From NCBI GenBank assembly GCA_964472265.1, contig CAYYJO010000002.1, forward strand, positions 1 through 64,000: 64,000 nt of DNA, written 5' to 3'. Made by a program: the position numbers and the translations under genes. Below are positions 1 to 9,594 of this stretch, in pieces; the stretch's first letter is position 1, and the number at the start of each line of letters is the position of its first letter. This DNA comes from JAGNLA01 sp964472265. GTDB lineage: Bacteria > Caldisericota > Caldisericia > JAAYUI01. Below the pieces are notes generated by a model. The model saw only the letters and a program-made list of their open reading frames with translations. It had not been told where the DNA came from and did no database searches.

Positions 1-1
1 C

Positions 2-3000
2 GCAACTGATGGCAGCAAGCTTATCATTGCTGATTCTGCCAATTGCAGGGTGCAGGAACTTCAGCTGGACGGCAATTTTATCAGAAGCTATGGCGAAAAG
101 GGCAGAGGCCCAGACAAGCTGTTTTTCCCGAGCGATTGCACAATTGGTGACTCTGGAAAAATCTACATCTCTGACACTTACAACCACAGGCTTGCAATCT
201 TTGACCCAAAAACTGAATTCTTCTATGATTTTGGTCAAAACGGCGGACCAGGCAACATAAATTACATGACTCCAGCTGTCTGCCCCGAAGAAAAGCAAGA
301 CCCAAAGGCATTTGGTTGGTTCAATTTCCCCCAGGGAATCGTCATCGATGAGTACGGATGCTACATCGCCGACACTTTCAATCACAGGGTTCAGTACATC
401 GAATATGGCGAGATATTTAAGACCAACCCGTTCCTGATTTCTCCACTTATCGTTGACTTCGGTGTGGTTGGCAATGGCCAGGACTCCACACAGAGAATTC
501 AAATCAAAAATCTGTCAGGCGGCGAAATCTCAGGCATTATTGAAATTCCTGAAAGTGCAAGCTCGTGGCTCAAAACCCACAGCACGTCCTTCACTGGCGA
601 CGAATCGCCAATCGAACTCTACGTTGATGCCGAAGCAGAGCAAAACACATACAGCACAACAGTAACCATCATCACAAACAAGGATACCGGAGACGAACAT
701 ACACAGATTACAGTCAAGGCTGTAGTCGGTGAAAACTTTGGCTTCACTGTAGACGCTGACGCTTTCATCAATTCTGAGTCAACAGACAGGTTTGATATTC
801 CAATCAAAATCACCGCCCAAAACAACTTCACAGGGAACGTGGCGCTTGATATTATTCAGGTTCCATCAGGAACATACGGCCAGTTCTCGGTCAGAATGGT
901 AAACCTCGCCAAACAGAACGATTCGGTTCTGACAATCAAGGGTTCAAAAACACTTGGAAGGGGCATCTACAGAATCCACGTCAAAGCTCAGAGCTTACAG
1001 ATCAACGCAACTGTCGAACGCGACATCTGCATCATCGTCTCAAGATCAAGGACATACGATAACAAAACCGTTTTGATCGAAACCTTCACGGCAAAATGGT
1101 GCATCAACTGCCCATACGCCCACAGAGCAGCCGAAAGGCTCCTTGAAGAATACGGTGACACCAAGGTTATCCCGCTCATGTACTACGTTGAGGCAAAAGA
1201 TGATGACGTCGAGCCATTCCTCTACTACCACCCAGCCGACAACAGGTATAAAACCATGGGCAGCTTCGGTCTTCCAACCACCTTCTTTAACGGCCAGAAC
1301 TCAACCGTCGGTGGAGACAATGACGAGGAAAGAAAGAAAGCTCCCAAGGACAAACAGCCTTGCGACAGATTCACAGGCACGACATTTACATACCTGAGAT
1401 ACAAGCAGGAGGTAGAGAAAGGTCTATCCGAGCTTTCACCATTGAAGATGTTCATCGAATCCAACGTAAAAGATGGCTATATAGATGCAAACATAAACAT
1501 CGAGACCCTGCAGCAGATCGACAACAAGAACCTGTTCCTCTATGTCGTTCTTTCGGAAGACAACATCTTCGACCCAGGCGTAAACGGCGACGAGTACCAC
1601 AACCTCGTTGTCAGGGAGATGTACACTACTGAAAAAGGTGAGCCAATCAACCTTGTCACCGGTACCACCTATAAAAAATCAATGCATCTGAAACTCCCGG
1701 CATACGTTGATGAAAATAACGCAAGGTTCATCGTCTGGATCCAGAGAAACACATCAAAAGAAACTATTCAGACCCAGGCAATCAAACTCAACTATCAGGG
1801 CATCAAAAACTCAATCCTGGTTCAGACCGAGAGCCCGACAGTATCGATTGAAATCGACAAGGAATCATCGGTAGATTATCATCTTACAAACGCCGGAAGC
1901 TACACCGAAAAGGTCACAATCAACCCGACTCTCTCTGTTGAAGGCTGGGACTGGTCGCTTTATGAAGGCAACAAGGAACTACCAAAGAAAGAAATTCAGA
2001 TCACCCTTGAGCCAATGCAGAGCATGACCATCACGGCAAAGATCAAACCCCCATCAAACGCCAATCCAGGCACCAACGCCCAGCTGAGTCTCAACGTTGG
2101 AACCGGCAAAATCGATACCACAGAGAGCACAGTCTCGCTTGTTAGCATTCCAAAACTCCCGCCAGATTTCAAAATGAACGTACCTGTTTCAAGGATTGAC
2201 CTTTCGAGACGAACGACTTCGACCATAACAATCCCTGTCCAACAGATCAATGGATTCGACGGTGTCGTGACCCTCACAAACTGCACCCAGAACCCATCAA
2301 TCGGCGTAGAAATCTCACCAATCACCGGCATCCCGCCGTTTGATGTTACTGTGACTGTTACAGGCGGACAGGAGCTCACTCTCGGAGACCACAGGATTTG
2401 CCTGCTGGCAACCGGTATTGCTTCAACAGGTGAAACCGTAGAACACAAGACAGAAATCCCGGTAAATGTTCTTTATGCAAACATCGTTCTCGGTGCCAAT
2501 CCCAAAAAGGTTGTAAGTTGCTCTGAGAACCAGTCATGCCACAGCACAAATGTAGAGATAGCCGTGAACACACCGGTTGAAATTTCAGAGTGCAAGTTCA
2601 GCGTCAGATACGACCCAACTGTCCTGACAACCTCGCACAGGGCTATCGGCTCATTCCTTGGTTCGAACGCCACTATGGACTTCATCGACAGGGCATCAGA
2701 GGGACTGATAACCGTCCACATAAAAGGAAAGCTCTCAAAGGGTGAAGGAATGCTATGCTCCATCATGATGAGGGGTGTAAAGGGAGTAAGCAAGGCCGGA
2801 TCACAGATCGAAGTCTGTGACGTTTCCATGTACAACGACAAAGGCCAGCCTGTTCTCACCAACATCGGATGCACTGCCTCAAAAGTCGACATCATCTCAC
2901 AAATTGCACCGCCAATCCTGAACTGTGATGTGAAAGACGGAGCAGTATTCGATCAGGAATACTACACAATCACAGGCACATGCAAATCAACCGATCCTGA

Positions 3001-3850
3001 CTATCACACCAATCTAACCATCAACGGAAGGCCGGTCATTGTAAAATCTGACTGGACATGGGAATACGTCGCCAAACTTCGTGAAGGCATAAACCAGTTC
3101 GTCATCATCGCAAAAGATGAAACAGGTGGTTCAACCGGTCTAAAGTTCACTATTGTCCGCGACAGCACTCCTCCACAAATAGGCATCACAAACATCAAAG
3201 ATAACGGTCACACAAGAAATCCGTTCTTCAACCTCGAAGGCTGGGTCGATGAGAAGGTTGACCTTACAATCAATGATGAACCGGTTGAAATCAATCAGTT
3301 CAAGGAATTCTCAAAACCGCTCAAACTGGTCAAAGGACCGAACAAAATCACACTCAGAGCCACTGACCAGCTTGGGAAAGTCACAGAACTTGTGATAACA
3401 ATCTGGCTTGATTCAAAGACAGAGATAAACCTCTGGCTGAACCAGACCAAATACACAATCGACAGCAAAGCGTTAAGCCTTTCGACGGCGCCGACCTCGA
3501 GTTCGCCACCGCTTCCGAAGGATCTGGCTGGCAACACGTTCATGCCAATTCGAGAAGTGGCTGAGGCATTGGGAGCGACCATCGCATGGGATGCCATCGA
3601 AAAGAAAGTCACAATCACCCAGAATCTTGAGGATAAGACGAAAACAATCGAGCTTTGGATCAACAAAAAAACGGCCAGAATCAATGAAGCCGAAGTCAGA
3701 ATGGACGAAAAGGGCAAGCTCTACCCGGTCATTGTGGCCGGAAAGACGCTTCTTCCGCTGAGGTTCGTTGCAACCGCCCTTGGCGCTTCGGTTGAATATG
3801 TGGCCAAGGAAAAGAAGATCGTCCTGATCTATCCTGTCGACATGAACTAG
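2..3850 (+). CDS. Giant modular secreted protein (NHL, thioredoxin-like, cohesin-like, Ig-like and stalk domains), 5' truncated
   Basis: The reading frame is open to the left edge. The codons before the first possible start (GTG at 50) already encode an NHL-type repeat (ADSANCRVQEL), so the true start lies outside the window. In order I see NHL propeller repeats (to about 420), an Ig/BACON-like domain (about 430-730) and a beta domain. A thioredoxin-like domain follows (about 1060-1350) with a CINC motif (Cys codons at 1100 and 1109) and a cis-Pro-type GLPTTFF segment. Next are an Ig-like region, a cohesin-like beta domain (about 2480-2890), two Ig-like modules (about 2900-3400) and a C-terminal copper-amine-oxidase-N-like stalk domain with paired FMPIREVAEALGA and LLPLRFVATALGA motifs. 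It is presumably exported and surface-bound, with redox or scaffolding roles inferred only. The stop lies 2 bp before the comEA-like gene. Confidence 0.85.
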   Translation, partial: ATDGSKLIIADSANCRVQELQLDGNFIRSYGEKGRGPDKLFFPSDCTIGDSGKIYISDTYNHRLAIFDPKTEFFYDFGQNGGPGNINYMTPAVCPEEKQDPKAFGWFNFPQGIVIDEYGCYIADTFNHRVQYIEYGEIFKTNPFLISPLIVDFGVVGNGQDSTQRIQIKNLSGGEISGIIEIPESASSWLKTHSTSFTGDESPIELYVDAEAEQNTYSTTVTIITNKDTGDEHTQITVKAVVGENFGFTVDADAFINSESTDRFDIPIKITAQNNFTGNVALDIIQVPSGTYGQFSVRMVNLAKQNDSVLTIKGSKTLGRGIYRIHVKAQSLQINATVERDICIIVSRSRTYDNKTVLIETFTAKWCINCPYAHRAAERLLEEYGDTKVIPLMYYVEAKDDDVEPFLYYHPADNRYKTMGSFGLPTTFFNGQNSTVGGDNDEERKKAPKDKQPCDRFTGTTFTYLRYKQEVEKGLSELSPLKMFIESNVKDGYIDANINIETLQQIDNKNLFLYVVLSEDNIFDPGVNGDEYHNLVVREMYTTEKGEPINLVTGTTYKKSMHLKLPAYVDENNARFIVWIQRNTSKETIQTQAIKLNYQGIKNSILVQTESPTVSIEIDKESSVDYHLTNAGSYTEKVTINPTLSVEGWDWSLYEGNKELPKKEIQITLEPMQSMTITAKIKPPSNANPGTNAQLSLNVGTGKIDTTESTVSLVSIPKLPPDFKMNVPVSRIDLSRRTTSTITIPVQQINGFDGVVTLTNCTQNPSIGVEISPITGIPPFDVTVTVTGGQELTLGDHRICLLATGIASTGETVEHKTEIPVNVLYANIVLGANPKKVVSCSENQSCHSTNVEIAVNTPVEISECKFSVRYDPTVLTTSHRAIGSFLGSNATMDFIDRASEGLITVHIKGKLSKGEGMLCSIMMRGVKGVSKAGSQIEVCDVSMYNDKGQPVLTNIGCTASKVDIISQIAPPILNCDVKDGAVFDQEYYTITGTCKSTDPDYHTNLTINGRPVIVKSDWTWEYVAKLREGINQFVIIAKDETGGSTGLKFTIVRDSTPPQIGITNIKDNGHTRNPFFNLEGWVDEKVDLTINDEPVEINQFKEFSKPLKLVKGPNKITLRATDQLGKVTELVITIWLDSKTEINLWLNQTKYTIDSKALSLSTAPTSSSPPLPKDLAGNTFMPIREVAEALGATIAWDAIEKKVTITQNLEDKTKTIELWINKKTARINEAEVRMDEKGKLYPVIVAGKTLLPLRFVATALGASVEYVAKEKKIVLIYPVDMN

Positions 3851-3852
3851 GA

Positions 3853-4461
3853 ATGGGCTGGCTGCCTTCTCCAAATCAAACCAGATGGCTGGCGGCTGGG
3901 CTTTGTACAGGCCTTGCCGTCGGTCTTGTTGTCGGGATAGCCATTTCAGGCATCAGACCGGCAACAAGGGAGAACTCCATAAACCAATCAAAATCTGCGG
4001 CACAATCGCTTGGCTGGGATCAACTGGACAGCGTCTACAAATCCTGCCAGGCATTCACAATCTCAAGAAATCCAACACTGTACAAGAACCTTCTGGCTGC
4101 AATCGGTGACAGGTTCTCAATCCTTGCCAAGACACCAGTCCAACCGAAAGTAGTCGATTTGGAGAAGCCGACAGAAACCAAATCGTCAATAGTGGCCAAG
4201 CCAGTGATTTCATCGGTTGCGCCGACTCCTGCACCATCAAACGGCAAATACCTTGACGGAACCGGAGAAATAGACATCAATTCTGCAACATTGGAGCAAA
4301 TAGACGCCGTTTACCGAATGTCAATAAATACTGCAAAAGACATCTTCAATTACATCAGAACCAAAGGCCCGATCAAAACCTTCGATGAACTGGATTCAAT
4401 TTCTGGCGTCGGGACAAAAACCATCGAAAAACTGAGGTCTGCTTTCCACATCAGCCGATGA
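3853..4461 (+). CDS. comEA: ComEA-like helix-hairpin-helix protein
   Basis: This 202-residue protein has one N-terminal membrane segment (about residues 11-33), a polar linker, and a C-terminal helix-hairpin-helix pair. The key stretches are DINSATLEQIDAVYRMSIN and ISGVGTKTIEKLRSAF, matching the ComEA/T2SK DNA-binding module. In competence systems ComEA binds incoming double-stranded DNA at the membrane and passes it to ComEC. The stop overlaps the comEC start by 4 bp (ATGA), so the two genes are translationally coupled. The linker is long for the family and there is no SLBB domain. Membrane DNA-binding protein is a confident call; a role in transformation is inferred from the neighbour. Confidence 0.85.
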   Translation: MGWLPSPNQTRWLAAGLCTGLAVGLVVGIAISGIRPATRENSINQSKSAAQSLGWDQLDSVYKSCQAFTISRNPTLYKNLLAAIGDRFSILAKTPVQPKVVDLEKPTETKSSIVAKPVISSVAPTPAPSNGKYLDGTGEIDINSATLEQIDAVYRMSINTAKDIFNYIRTKGPIKTFDELDSISGVGTKTIEKLRSAFHISR

Positions 4462-6788
4462 TGAAGCCTGTTCAGTCAACTGCGATTGCATTTGCTACAG
4501 GTTGTGCGCTTGGGATGATTCTTGGCATTCCACTGATTTACCTCATCCCTTTGCTGTTGGTTTCTGCTTCAATCTGGATTGTTCCAAAGTTTGATCACCT
4601 ACCAAGACATATGCTTTTCTTCCTTATCGCCGGTATGATTCTTGTTTCCTACGCAAGGTCAGGGACCCAGGAATTTCCAGTTTCAGGGTCAAAATATTCA
4701 GTCAAAGGAACAGTGACTTTCGTCAGGGAGTCCAGCCCAAAAAGGTCAGTCTTTGAAATGAAGGTCAAAGAAGCTAACCCATCAGGCCTTCCGCTGACTA
4801 TGGCTCGGTGCTACACCATCCAGAACGACAAACTCAAATCCGGCGATGTTGTCGAATTCACAGCCTACACGAGGACGCCGGCGACAGCAACCAACCCTGG
4901 AGAGTTCGATTTTGCCCAGTATCTGATGACAAATGATGTAGGAGTAATGCTTACATCTTCCGAAATGCCCAGGATAGTAGGCTCGGTAGTGTCACCTTCT
5001 GTTGTTGCTGACAGAGTAAGATCGGCATTCGATTCCGTGTTCGTGGCCAACTTACCACAGAGACAAGCTGATCTTCTTGATAGCATGGTTTTTGGCAGAC
5101 GTGAGCTCCCGGATGACATCTCAAGAAATTTTTCAAGAACCGGAACAAGCCACATAGTCGCAGCCTCCGGTTTCAACATTTCAATCGTCACAATCACCAT
5201 GCTTTACCTTATGCTCTGGCTTACTGGCAACAAAAAGGCTGCCCTGATCTGCGCCATTGTCATTGCCATCTGTTATGCAATGATCGCCGGATTTTCTCCA
5301 TCGGTTTCTAGGGCGCTTTTGATGGCTGTACTTTCTATCGGCGCCCAACTTTTTAACCGCAGGCACGCAACATCTTCAGGGCTTGCCCTGTCTGTCATCA
5401 TTTTGTTGGCCATAAATCCATTGTGGATCGCTCAGGCCGGTTTTCAGCTCTCATTCCTGTCTACCATGTGCCTGTTCGTAATCGCACCGGTCTTGTTTGA
5501 ACTTGAAAAGAAAAAACCATGGCCGGTCAAGATTCTTACCCTGATTCTGATCACAACAGTCATCCAATTGCTGGCGTTGCCTGTTTTGGCAACCAACTTC
5601 CACTCAATTTCGCTGGTTTCACCAATTGCTAACCTTATTGTCATTCCTGTTTCAACCATTCTGACGCCTTTGGGACTGCTGGCCTCAGTTTTCGGAGTCA
5701 TCCTGCCACCAATGGGCACTCTGCTATGCCTTATCGCTTATCCGATCCTTATTATTCTGGACAAGGCCATTGAAATCCTTGCACAGCCTTCATGGGCATT
5801 GTTGTCGATTGGAAATGTTTCCGCCTATGCCTGGATTTTCTACTACATCAGCGCAGGTTTTGGGCTGGCTTTGATCACCAAAGCCAAAGCGTTCACTCAG
5901 AGAAACATGAAACTGGTGGCCGTTACAGTTATTGCCGTCTCGATGTCTGTATTGTGTGGAATCGCCTCCTCGGGCTCGTCAAACAACGGCCAGATAACGT
6001 TCCTTGACGTTGGTCACGGCGATGCGATATTCATTCAGACACCTTCAGGAAAAACCGTTCTTATTGACGGCGGAGGAGGCGCCCCCTACCTGCCGTCCGG
6101 TGATACAGGCGCAAGAATTGTCATTCCTTTCCTTAGGTTCATGGGTATCAATCATCTCGACTATATCATCGCCACACATCGCGATCAGGATCACATTGGT
6201 GGGCTTACTGCGGTCATTAATGAATTTCCGGTCGGTGAGATTTTCGATTCAGGCGTTAAATCCGACACCTTCGAAGCAAGGGATTTTGAACTATCCATAA
6301 AAAACAAGCGCATCAAAGCAACAACTCCCAGCCCCGGACAGGAACTCCCGATTGACCCAAAAACAAAAATCATCTTTCTTGGCCCACCAAATCCTTTGAA
6401 TCAAGGTCAAACAAAAGCTGATGTAACAAACAACAACTCAATTGCCTGCATTTTTGAGATGGATGGAGTGAGAATTCTTTTTGGCGCAGACATACAGACT
6501 GAGGCAATGGTTCAGGAAATTGGCCTTGGAAGTCTTATAAAAGCAGACATTGTCAAGATTCCTCATCACGGTGGCTACACACCCGGTTTCCCCAGATGGA
6601 TCGATCAGGTGCAACCCAAACTGCTTGTAAATTCAGATTCAGCAAACGATGGAACCGGCATCGATACAAGGATTGAAGCAAGTATTTTTGAGCGAAACAT
6701 TCCGATTGTATCGACGGCCGACATGGGAGCTATCACAATTTCAATCGATAAAGGCGCCTGGACGGTTGAAGGTTTTACCAGAAAATAA
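4458..6788 (+). CDS. comEC: ComEC/Rec2 family DNA-uptake channel
   Basis: This 776-residue polytopic protein has the three-part ComEC layout. It has N-terminal membrane helices with an OB-like DUF4131 region, a central competence domain (about residues 190-470; ASGFNISIV and SPSVSRALLMA are typical), and a C-terminal metallo-beta-lactamase-like domain (about 515-770). That last domain carries LDVGHGDAIFI, a metal motif THRDQDHIGG and PHHGG. ComEC forms the inner-membrane channel that imports single-stranded DNA. The metal motif is close to the canonical form, so nuclease activity is plausible. It follows comEA with an ATGA overlap, and the operon ends at a hairpin just after the stop. Confidence 0.96.
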   Translation: MMKPVQSTAIAFATGCALGMILGIPLIYLIPLLLVSASIWIVPKFDHLPRHMLFFLIAGMILVSYARSGTQEFPVSGSKYSVKGTVTFVRESSPKRSVFEMKVKEANPSGLPLTMARCYTIQNDKLKSGDVVEFTAYTRTPATATNPGEFDFAQYLMTNDVGVMLTSSEMPRIVGSVVSPSVVADRVRSAFDSVFVANLPQRQADLLDSMVFGRRELPDDISRNFSRTGTSHIVAASGFNISIVTITMLYLMLWLTGNKKAALICAIVIAICYAMIAGFSPSVSRALLMAVLSIGAQLFNRRHATSSGLALSVIILLAINPLWIAQAGFQLSFLSTMCLFVIAPVLFELEKKKPWPVKILTLILITTVIQLLALPVLATNFHSISLVSPIANLIVIPVSTILTPLGLLASVFGVILPPMGTLLCLIAYPILIILDKAIEILAQPSWALLSIGNVSAYAWIFYYISAGFGLALITKAKAFTQRNMKLVAVTVIAVSMSVLCGIASSGSSNNGQITFLDVGHGDAIFIQTPSGKTVLIDGGGGAPYLPSGDTGARIVIPFLRFMGINHLDYIIATHRDQDHIGGLTAVINEFPVGEIFDSGVKSDTFEARDFELSIKNKRIKATTPSPGQELPIDPKTKIIFLGPPNPLNQGQTKADVTNNNSIACIFEMDGVRILFGADIQTEAMVQEIGLGSLIKADIVKIPHHGGYTPGFPRWIDQVQPKLLVNSDSANDGTGIDTRIEASIFERNIPIVSTADMGAITISIDKGAWTVEGFTRK

Positions 6789-6817
6789 AAAAGACCCCCG
6801 AATCCGAAGGTCTTTTT
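6788..6817. terminator. Bidirectional intrinsic terminator between comEC and tktC
   Basis: A 9-bp stem pairs AAAAAGACC (6788-6796) with GGTCTTTTT (6809-6817) across a 12-nt loop. The U tract on one strand and the A tract on the other let it work for both convergent operons: comEC from the left and tktC from the right (stop at 6833). Confidence 0.85.
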
Positions 6818-6832
6818 ATGTCAGCTGAAAGA

Positions 6833-7765
6833 TTATTTTCCCAAAAGTCTCTTTGCAACGGCAAAAATTTCGTCACGGTTGCACTTGAAGTGGGCAAGTA
6901 GCTCTTCCGGTTCGCCGGATTCACCGAAGCGGTCTGCCATGGCCACAAATGCCATTGGCGTTGGCAGCTCTTTCCCAAGCGCCATCGCGACCATCGAGCA
7001 GAGTCCACCGTAAATCTGATGTTCTTCGGCGACCAGCACTTTCCCTGTTTTCTTTGCAGAGGTCAAAAGTGTAGCCGTGTCGAGGGGTTTTACGGTGTGC
7101 ATGTTGATGATTTCGCAATCAACGCCTATTTTTGCAAGTTCTTCCGAGGCTTTCATCGACTCAAAAACCATGACACCGTTTGCTACGATTGTGAGATCTT
7201 TTCCTGATTTGATGATGTTTGCCTTGCCAATTTCGAAAGGAGTTGCGTCATCGGTGATGGTCTGGACAGGAGCTCTCCCAAAACGGATGTAGGCTGGGCC
7301 AGGTCTGTAAGCTGCAGCCATCGTTGCTTTTTTGGTTTCAACGTGGTCGCAGGGAACAAGAACGGTCATGTTCGGAATCGAAGCCATGATTGCAATATCT
7401 TCGAGCGCCTGATGGGTTGCACCGTCCGGGCCAACTGAGATGCCTGCGTGTCCGCCTATATTAACGTTGAGATTGCTGTAGGCAACCATTGTTCTCATCT
7501 GCTCCCAGGCCCTGCCGGTCACAAACACGGAATAACTTGAGGCAAACGGGATTTTTCCGGCAATCGCCAATCCTGCTGCAACACCGATCATATTTTGTTC
7601 GGCAATGCCCATCTCAAAGAACCTGTCAGGAAACTTCTCCTGAAAACGGTTTGAAGAGGTCGATTTTGCTAGGTCTCCATCGAGAGCGACGATCCTTGGG
7701 TCTTTCAAGCCAAGTTCGATGAGACCGTCTGAATATCCGTATCTTGTAGCTTTCGGTTCAGCCAT
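6833..7765 (-). CDS. Transketolase, C-terminal subunit
   Basis: At 310 residues this is the length of the second half of a split transketolase. It contains the pyrimidine-binding domain (ALDGDLAKSTSS, a catalytic-Glu region FEMGIAEQNMIGVAAGLA, GHAGISVGPDGATHQ) and the C-terminal transketolase domain (about residues 185-305). Transketolase moves two-carbon units in the non-oxidative pentose phosphate pathway. It also needs the thiamine-diphosphate-binding N-terminal subunit, which is not next to this gene or anywhere in the window. The gene lies 8 bp after glmS behind an AGGAGG ribosome-binding site and is the last gene of the dnaX operon. A DXS-like role is less likely at this size and sequence. 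Confidence 0.92.
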   Translation of the reverse strand: MAEPKATRYGYSDGLIELGLKDPRIVALDGDLAKSTSSNRFQEKFPDRFFEMGIAEQNMIGVAAGLAIAGKIPFASSYSVFVTGRAWEQMRTMVAYSNLNVNIGGHAGISVGPDGATHQALEDIAIMASIPNMTVLVPCDHVETKKATMAAAYRPGPAYIRFGRAPVQTITDDATPFEIGKANIIKSGKDLTIVANGVMVFESMKASEELAKIGVDCEIINMHTVKPLDTATLLTSAKKTGKVLVAEEHQIYGGLCSMVAMALGKELPTPMAFVAMADRFGESGEPEELLAHFKCNRDEIFAVAKRLLGK

Positions 7766-7773
7766 TGTTCCTC

Positions 7774-9591
7774 CTAGTCGACCGTTATGGTCTTCGAGAC
7801 GTTCCTAGGATAGTCTGGTGAATATCCTTTTTCAACACACAGGTGATAGGCAAACATCTGCATGAAAACTGTGGCAATGACTGGCACGATTGCGTACTGA
7901 CTGTACGGAAGCTCGTAGAATACTGTCGAATTCTGCTGCAGAGCCTCGTGGGGAGGAGCAACGGTTATTGCTGTTCCAAGCCTGCAGGTGACTTCGTTTA
8001 TGTGAGAGAGGGTCATGTGCGAATCCTCGGCAGTGCTCAAGTAGAAAACAGGATAATCCTTTGTCACAATCGCCAGTGGGCCATGCTTGAACTCGACTGA
8101 ATCCATGCCTTCACAGTGGGCGTAGGAGATTTCCTTGACTTTGAGCGCTCCTTCAATGGCCGAAGCATAGGTAATGCCGTGACCAAGGCTGTAGAAATCA
8201 GTATTATCCTTATACTTCCTGGCAAGCTCGTGAGCCTGGCCATCCATTTTTTGAATCGTATCCCTGATTGCTTTCGGGATGAGTGCCAGATCGTCTGGAA
8301 GTGTGCCAGCCCTGCCCTTGAGCTTTGCAACTTCTGTGGCTATTCCAAGGAACAACACCGCCTGATTGGTGAATGTTTTTGTGGCAGCCACAGCAATTTC
8401 AAGGTTTGAAACCAACGGCAGATAGCGCCTTGATCTCATCATGAGCGTTGAGCCGATGACGTTTACAATTCCAAGAACCCTGTTTGCCATGCCCTTTTCG
8501 GTGAGCATGTTCAAAACGTTGATCAAATCTTTTGTTTCACCTGACTGAGAGACAAGCACGAACAAGTCATCAGGTCTCACACCTTCACCAAACTGCTGGA
8601 GGAATGAGCCGGCAACCACGGGGAAAGTGGCGCAACCGGCAAGTTTGTTGAGAAAATAGGAACCCATGACGCAGGCATTGTAGCTTGAGCCGGAACCGAC
8701 AAGATAAACATGGTTTGCATCGGCGAGCTCTTCGGCAAACGGAACAAGATCCTCGGAGTTTTTCAGGTAGTCAAGCAGAGCCTGTGCCCTCTCCGGCTGT
8801 TCATCGATTTCCTTTGCCATGAAGAACGGGAACTCACCTTTTGATGCAGTTTCGGCCGACATGCCGGTTTCAATCGGGTCACGGTCGATCTTTTTGCCAG
8901 TCTCAATGCTCCTGATCTCGTATTCCTTTTCGTCAAATTCGACGTACTCGCCGTCATTTAGCGGGATGATTCTCTGTGTTAGGGGAAGGATCGATGGAAG
9001 GTCTGATGAGGTGCAGATGAAGCCGTCGCCAACGCCGAGGTAAAGCGAGCTGCCCATCTTCGTGCAGTACATCTTTTTGCCGGCAAGCGAACAGATTGCG
9101 TAGGCATAGTCGCCTTTCAGGATGTGCCTCGCCTCCCTGATTGCCAGATCCATGTCGCCATGCCTGTTATACTGCTCTTCAACCACGTGCACGACCACTT
9201 CGCCATCGTTTTCACCCCTGAAGATGTGGCCTTTTGCTGTGAGTTCGCGTCTGAGCTGGATTGTGTTGACGATGTTGCCGTTGTGTGCGCCGACAATTCT
9301 GCCTCTCGTGTCGAAGTGTGGCTGGGCGTTTCTCTGAGCCGGAACACCGAAAGTTGCCCAACGGAGCTGAGTTATTCCTCTGTTTCCGACTAGTTCCGTA
9401 AAATTGAGACGCTTGGCAACGTCATCAACCTTGCCGACGTCCTTTCTCAGATCGGCTTCTCCGTTTTTGGTGATGGCAACGGCGCCAACCGAGTCATAGC
9501 CACGATAGATCAGGCTTCTGGCAGCGTTTGTCAGTACCTGCCCCATCTCTTTCTTGTCGTCAGCGTAAACAACACCGAATATTCCACACAT
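7774..9591 (-). CDS. glmS: Glutamine--fructose-6-phosphate aminotransferase (isomerizing)
   Basis: This protein makes glucosamine-6-phosphate from fructose-6-phosphate and glutamine, the first step to UDP-GlcNAc. It has 605 residues, the family length. It starts MCGIFGVV, so Cys2 becomes the N-terminal nucleophile of the glutaminase domain, and has LIYRGYDSVG and GVPAQRNAQPH motifs. Two SIS sugar-isomerase domains follow (about residues 285-420 and 450-590; GSGSSYNA, SQSGETKDL), and it ends in VSKTITVD like other GlmS proteins. AAGGAG lies 6 nt upstream of the ATG. No glmS ribozyme is possible here because recR ends 3 bp upstream. The next enzyme but one, GlmM, is encoded at 58.6 kb. Confidence 0.97.
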   Translation of the reverse strand: MCGIFGVVYADDKKEMGQVLTNAARSLIYRGYDSVGAVAITKNGEADLRKDVGKVDDVAKRLNFTELVGNRGITQLRWATFGVPAQRNAQPHFDTRGRIVGAHNGNIVNTIQLRRELTAKGHIFRGENDGEVVVHVVEEQYNRHGDMDLAIREARHILKGDYAYAICSLAGKKMYCTKMGSSLYLGVGDGFICTSSDLPSILPLTQRIIPLNDGEYVEFDEKEYEIRSIETGKKIDRDPIETGMSAETASKGEFPFFMAKEIDEQPERAQALLDYLKNSEDLVPFAEELADANHVYLVGSGSSYNACVMGSYFLNKLAGCATFPVVAGSFLQQFGEGVRPDDLFVLVSQSGETKDLINVLNMLTEKGMANRVLGIVNVIGSTLMMRSRRYLPLVSNLEIAVAATKTFTNQAVLFLGIATEVAKLKGRAGTLPDDLALIPKAIRDTIQKMDGQAHELARKYKDNTDFYSLGHGITYASAIEGALKVKEISYAHCEGMDSVEFKHGPLAIVTKDYPVFYLSTAEDSHMTLSHINEVTCRLGTAITVAPPHEALQQNSTVFYELPYSQYAIVPVIATVFMQMFAYHLCVEKGYSPDYPRNVSKTITVD

Positions 9592-9594
9592 GTC

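Noticed and set aside
9592..9594. glmS ribozyme riboswitch upstream of glmS
   Set aside because: Only 3 bp separate recR from glmS, leaving no room for the ribozyme.
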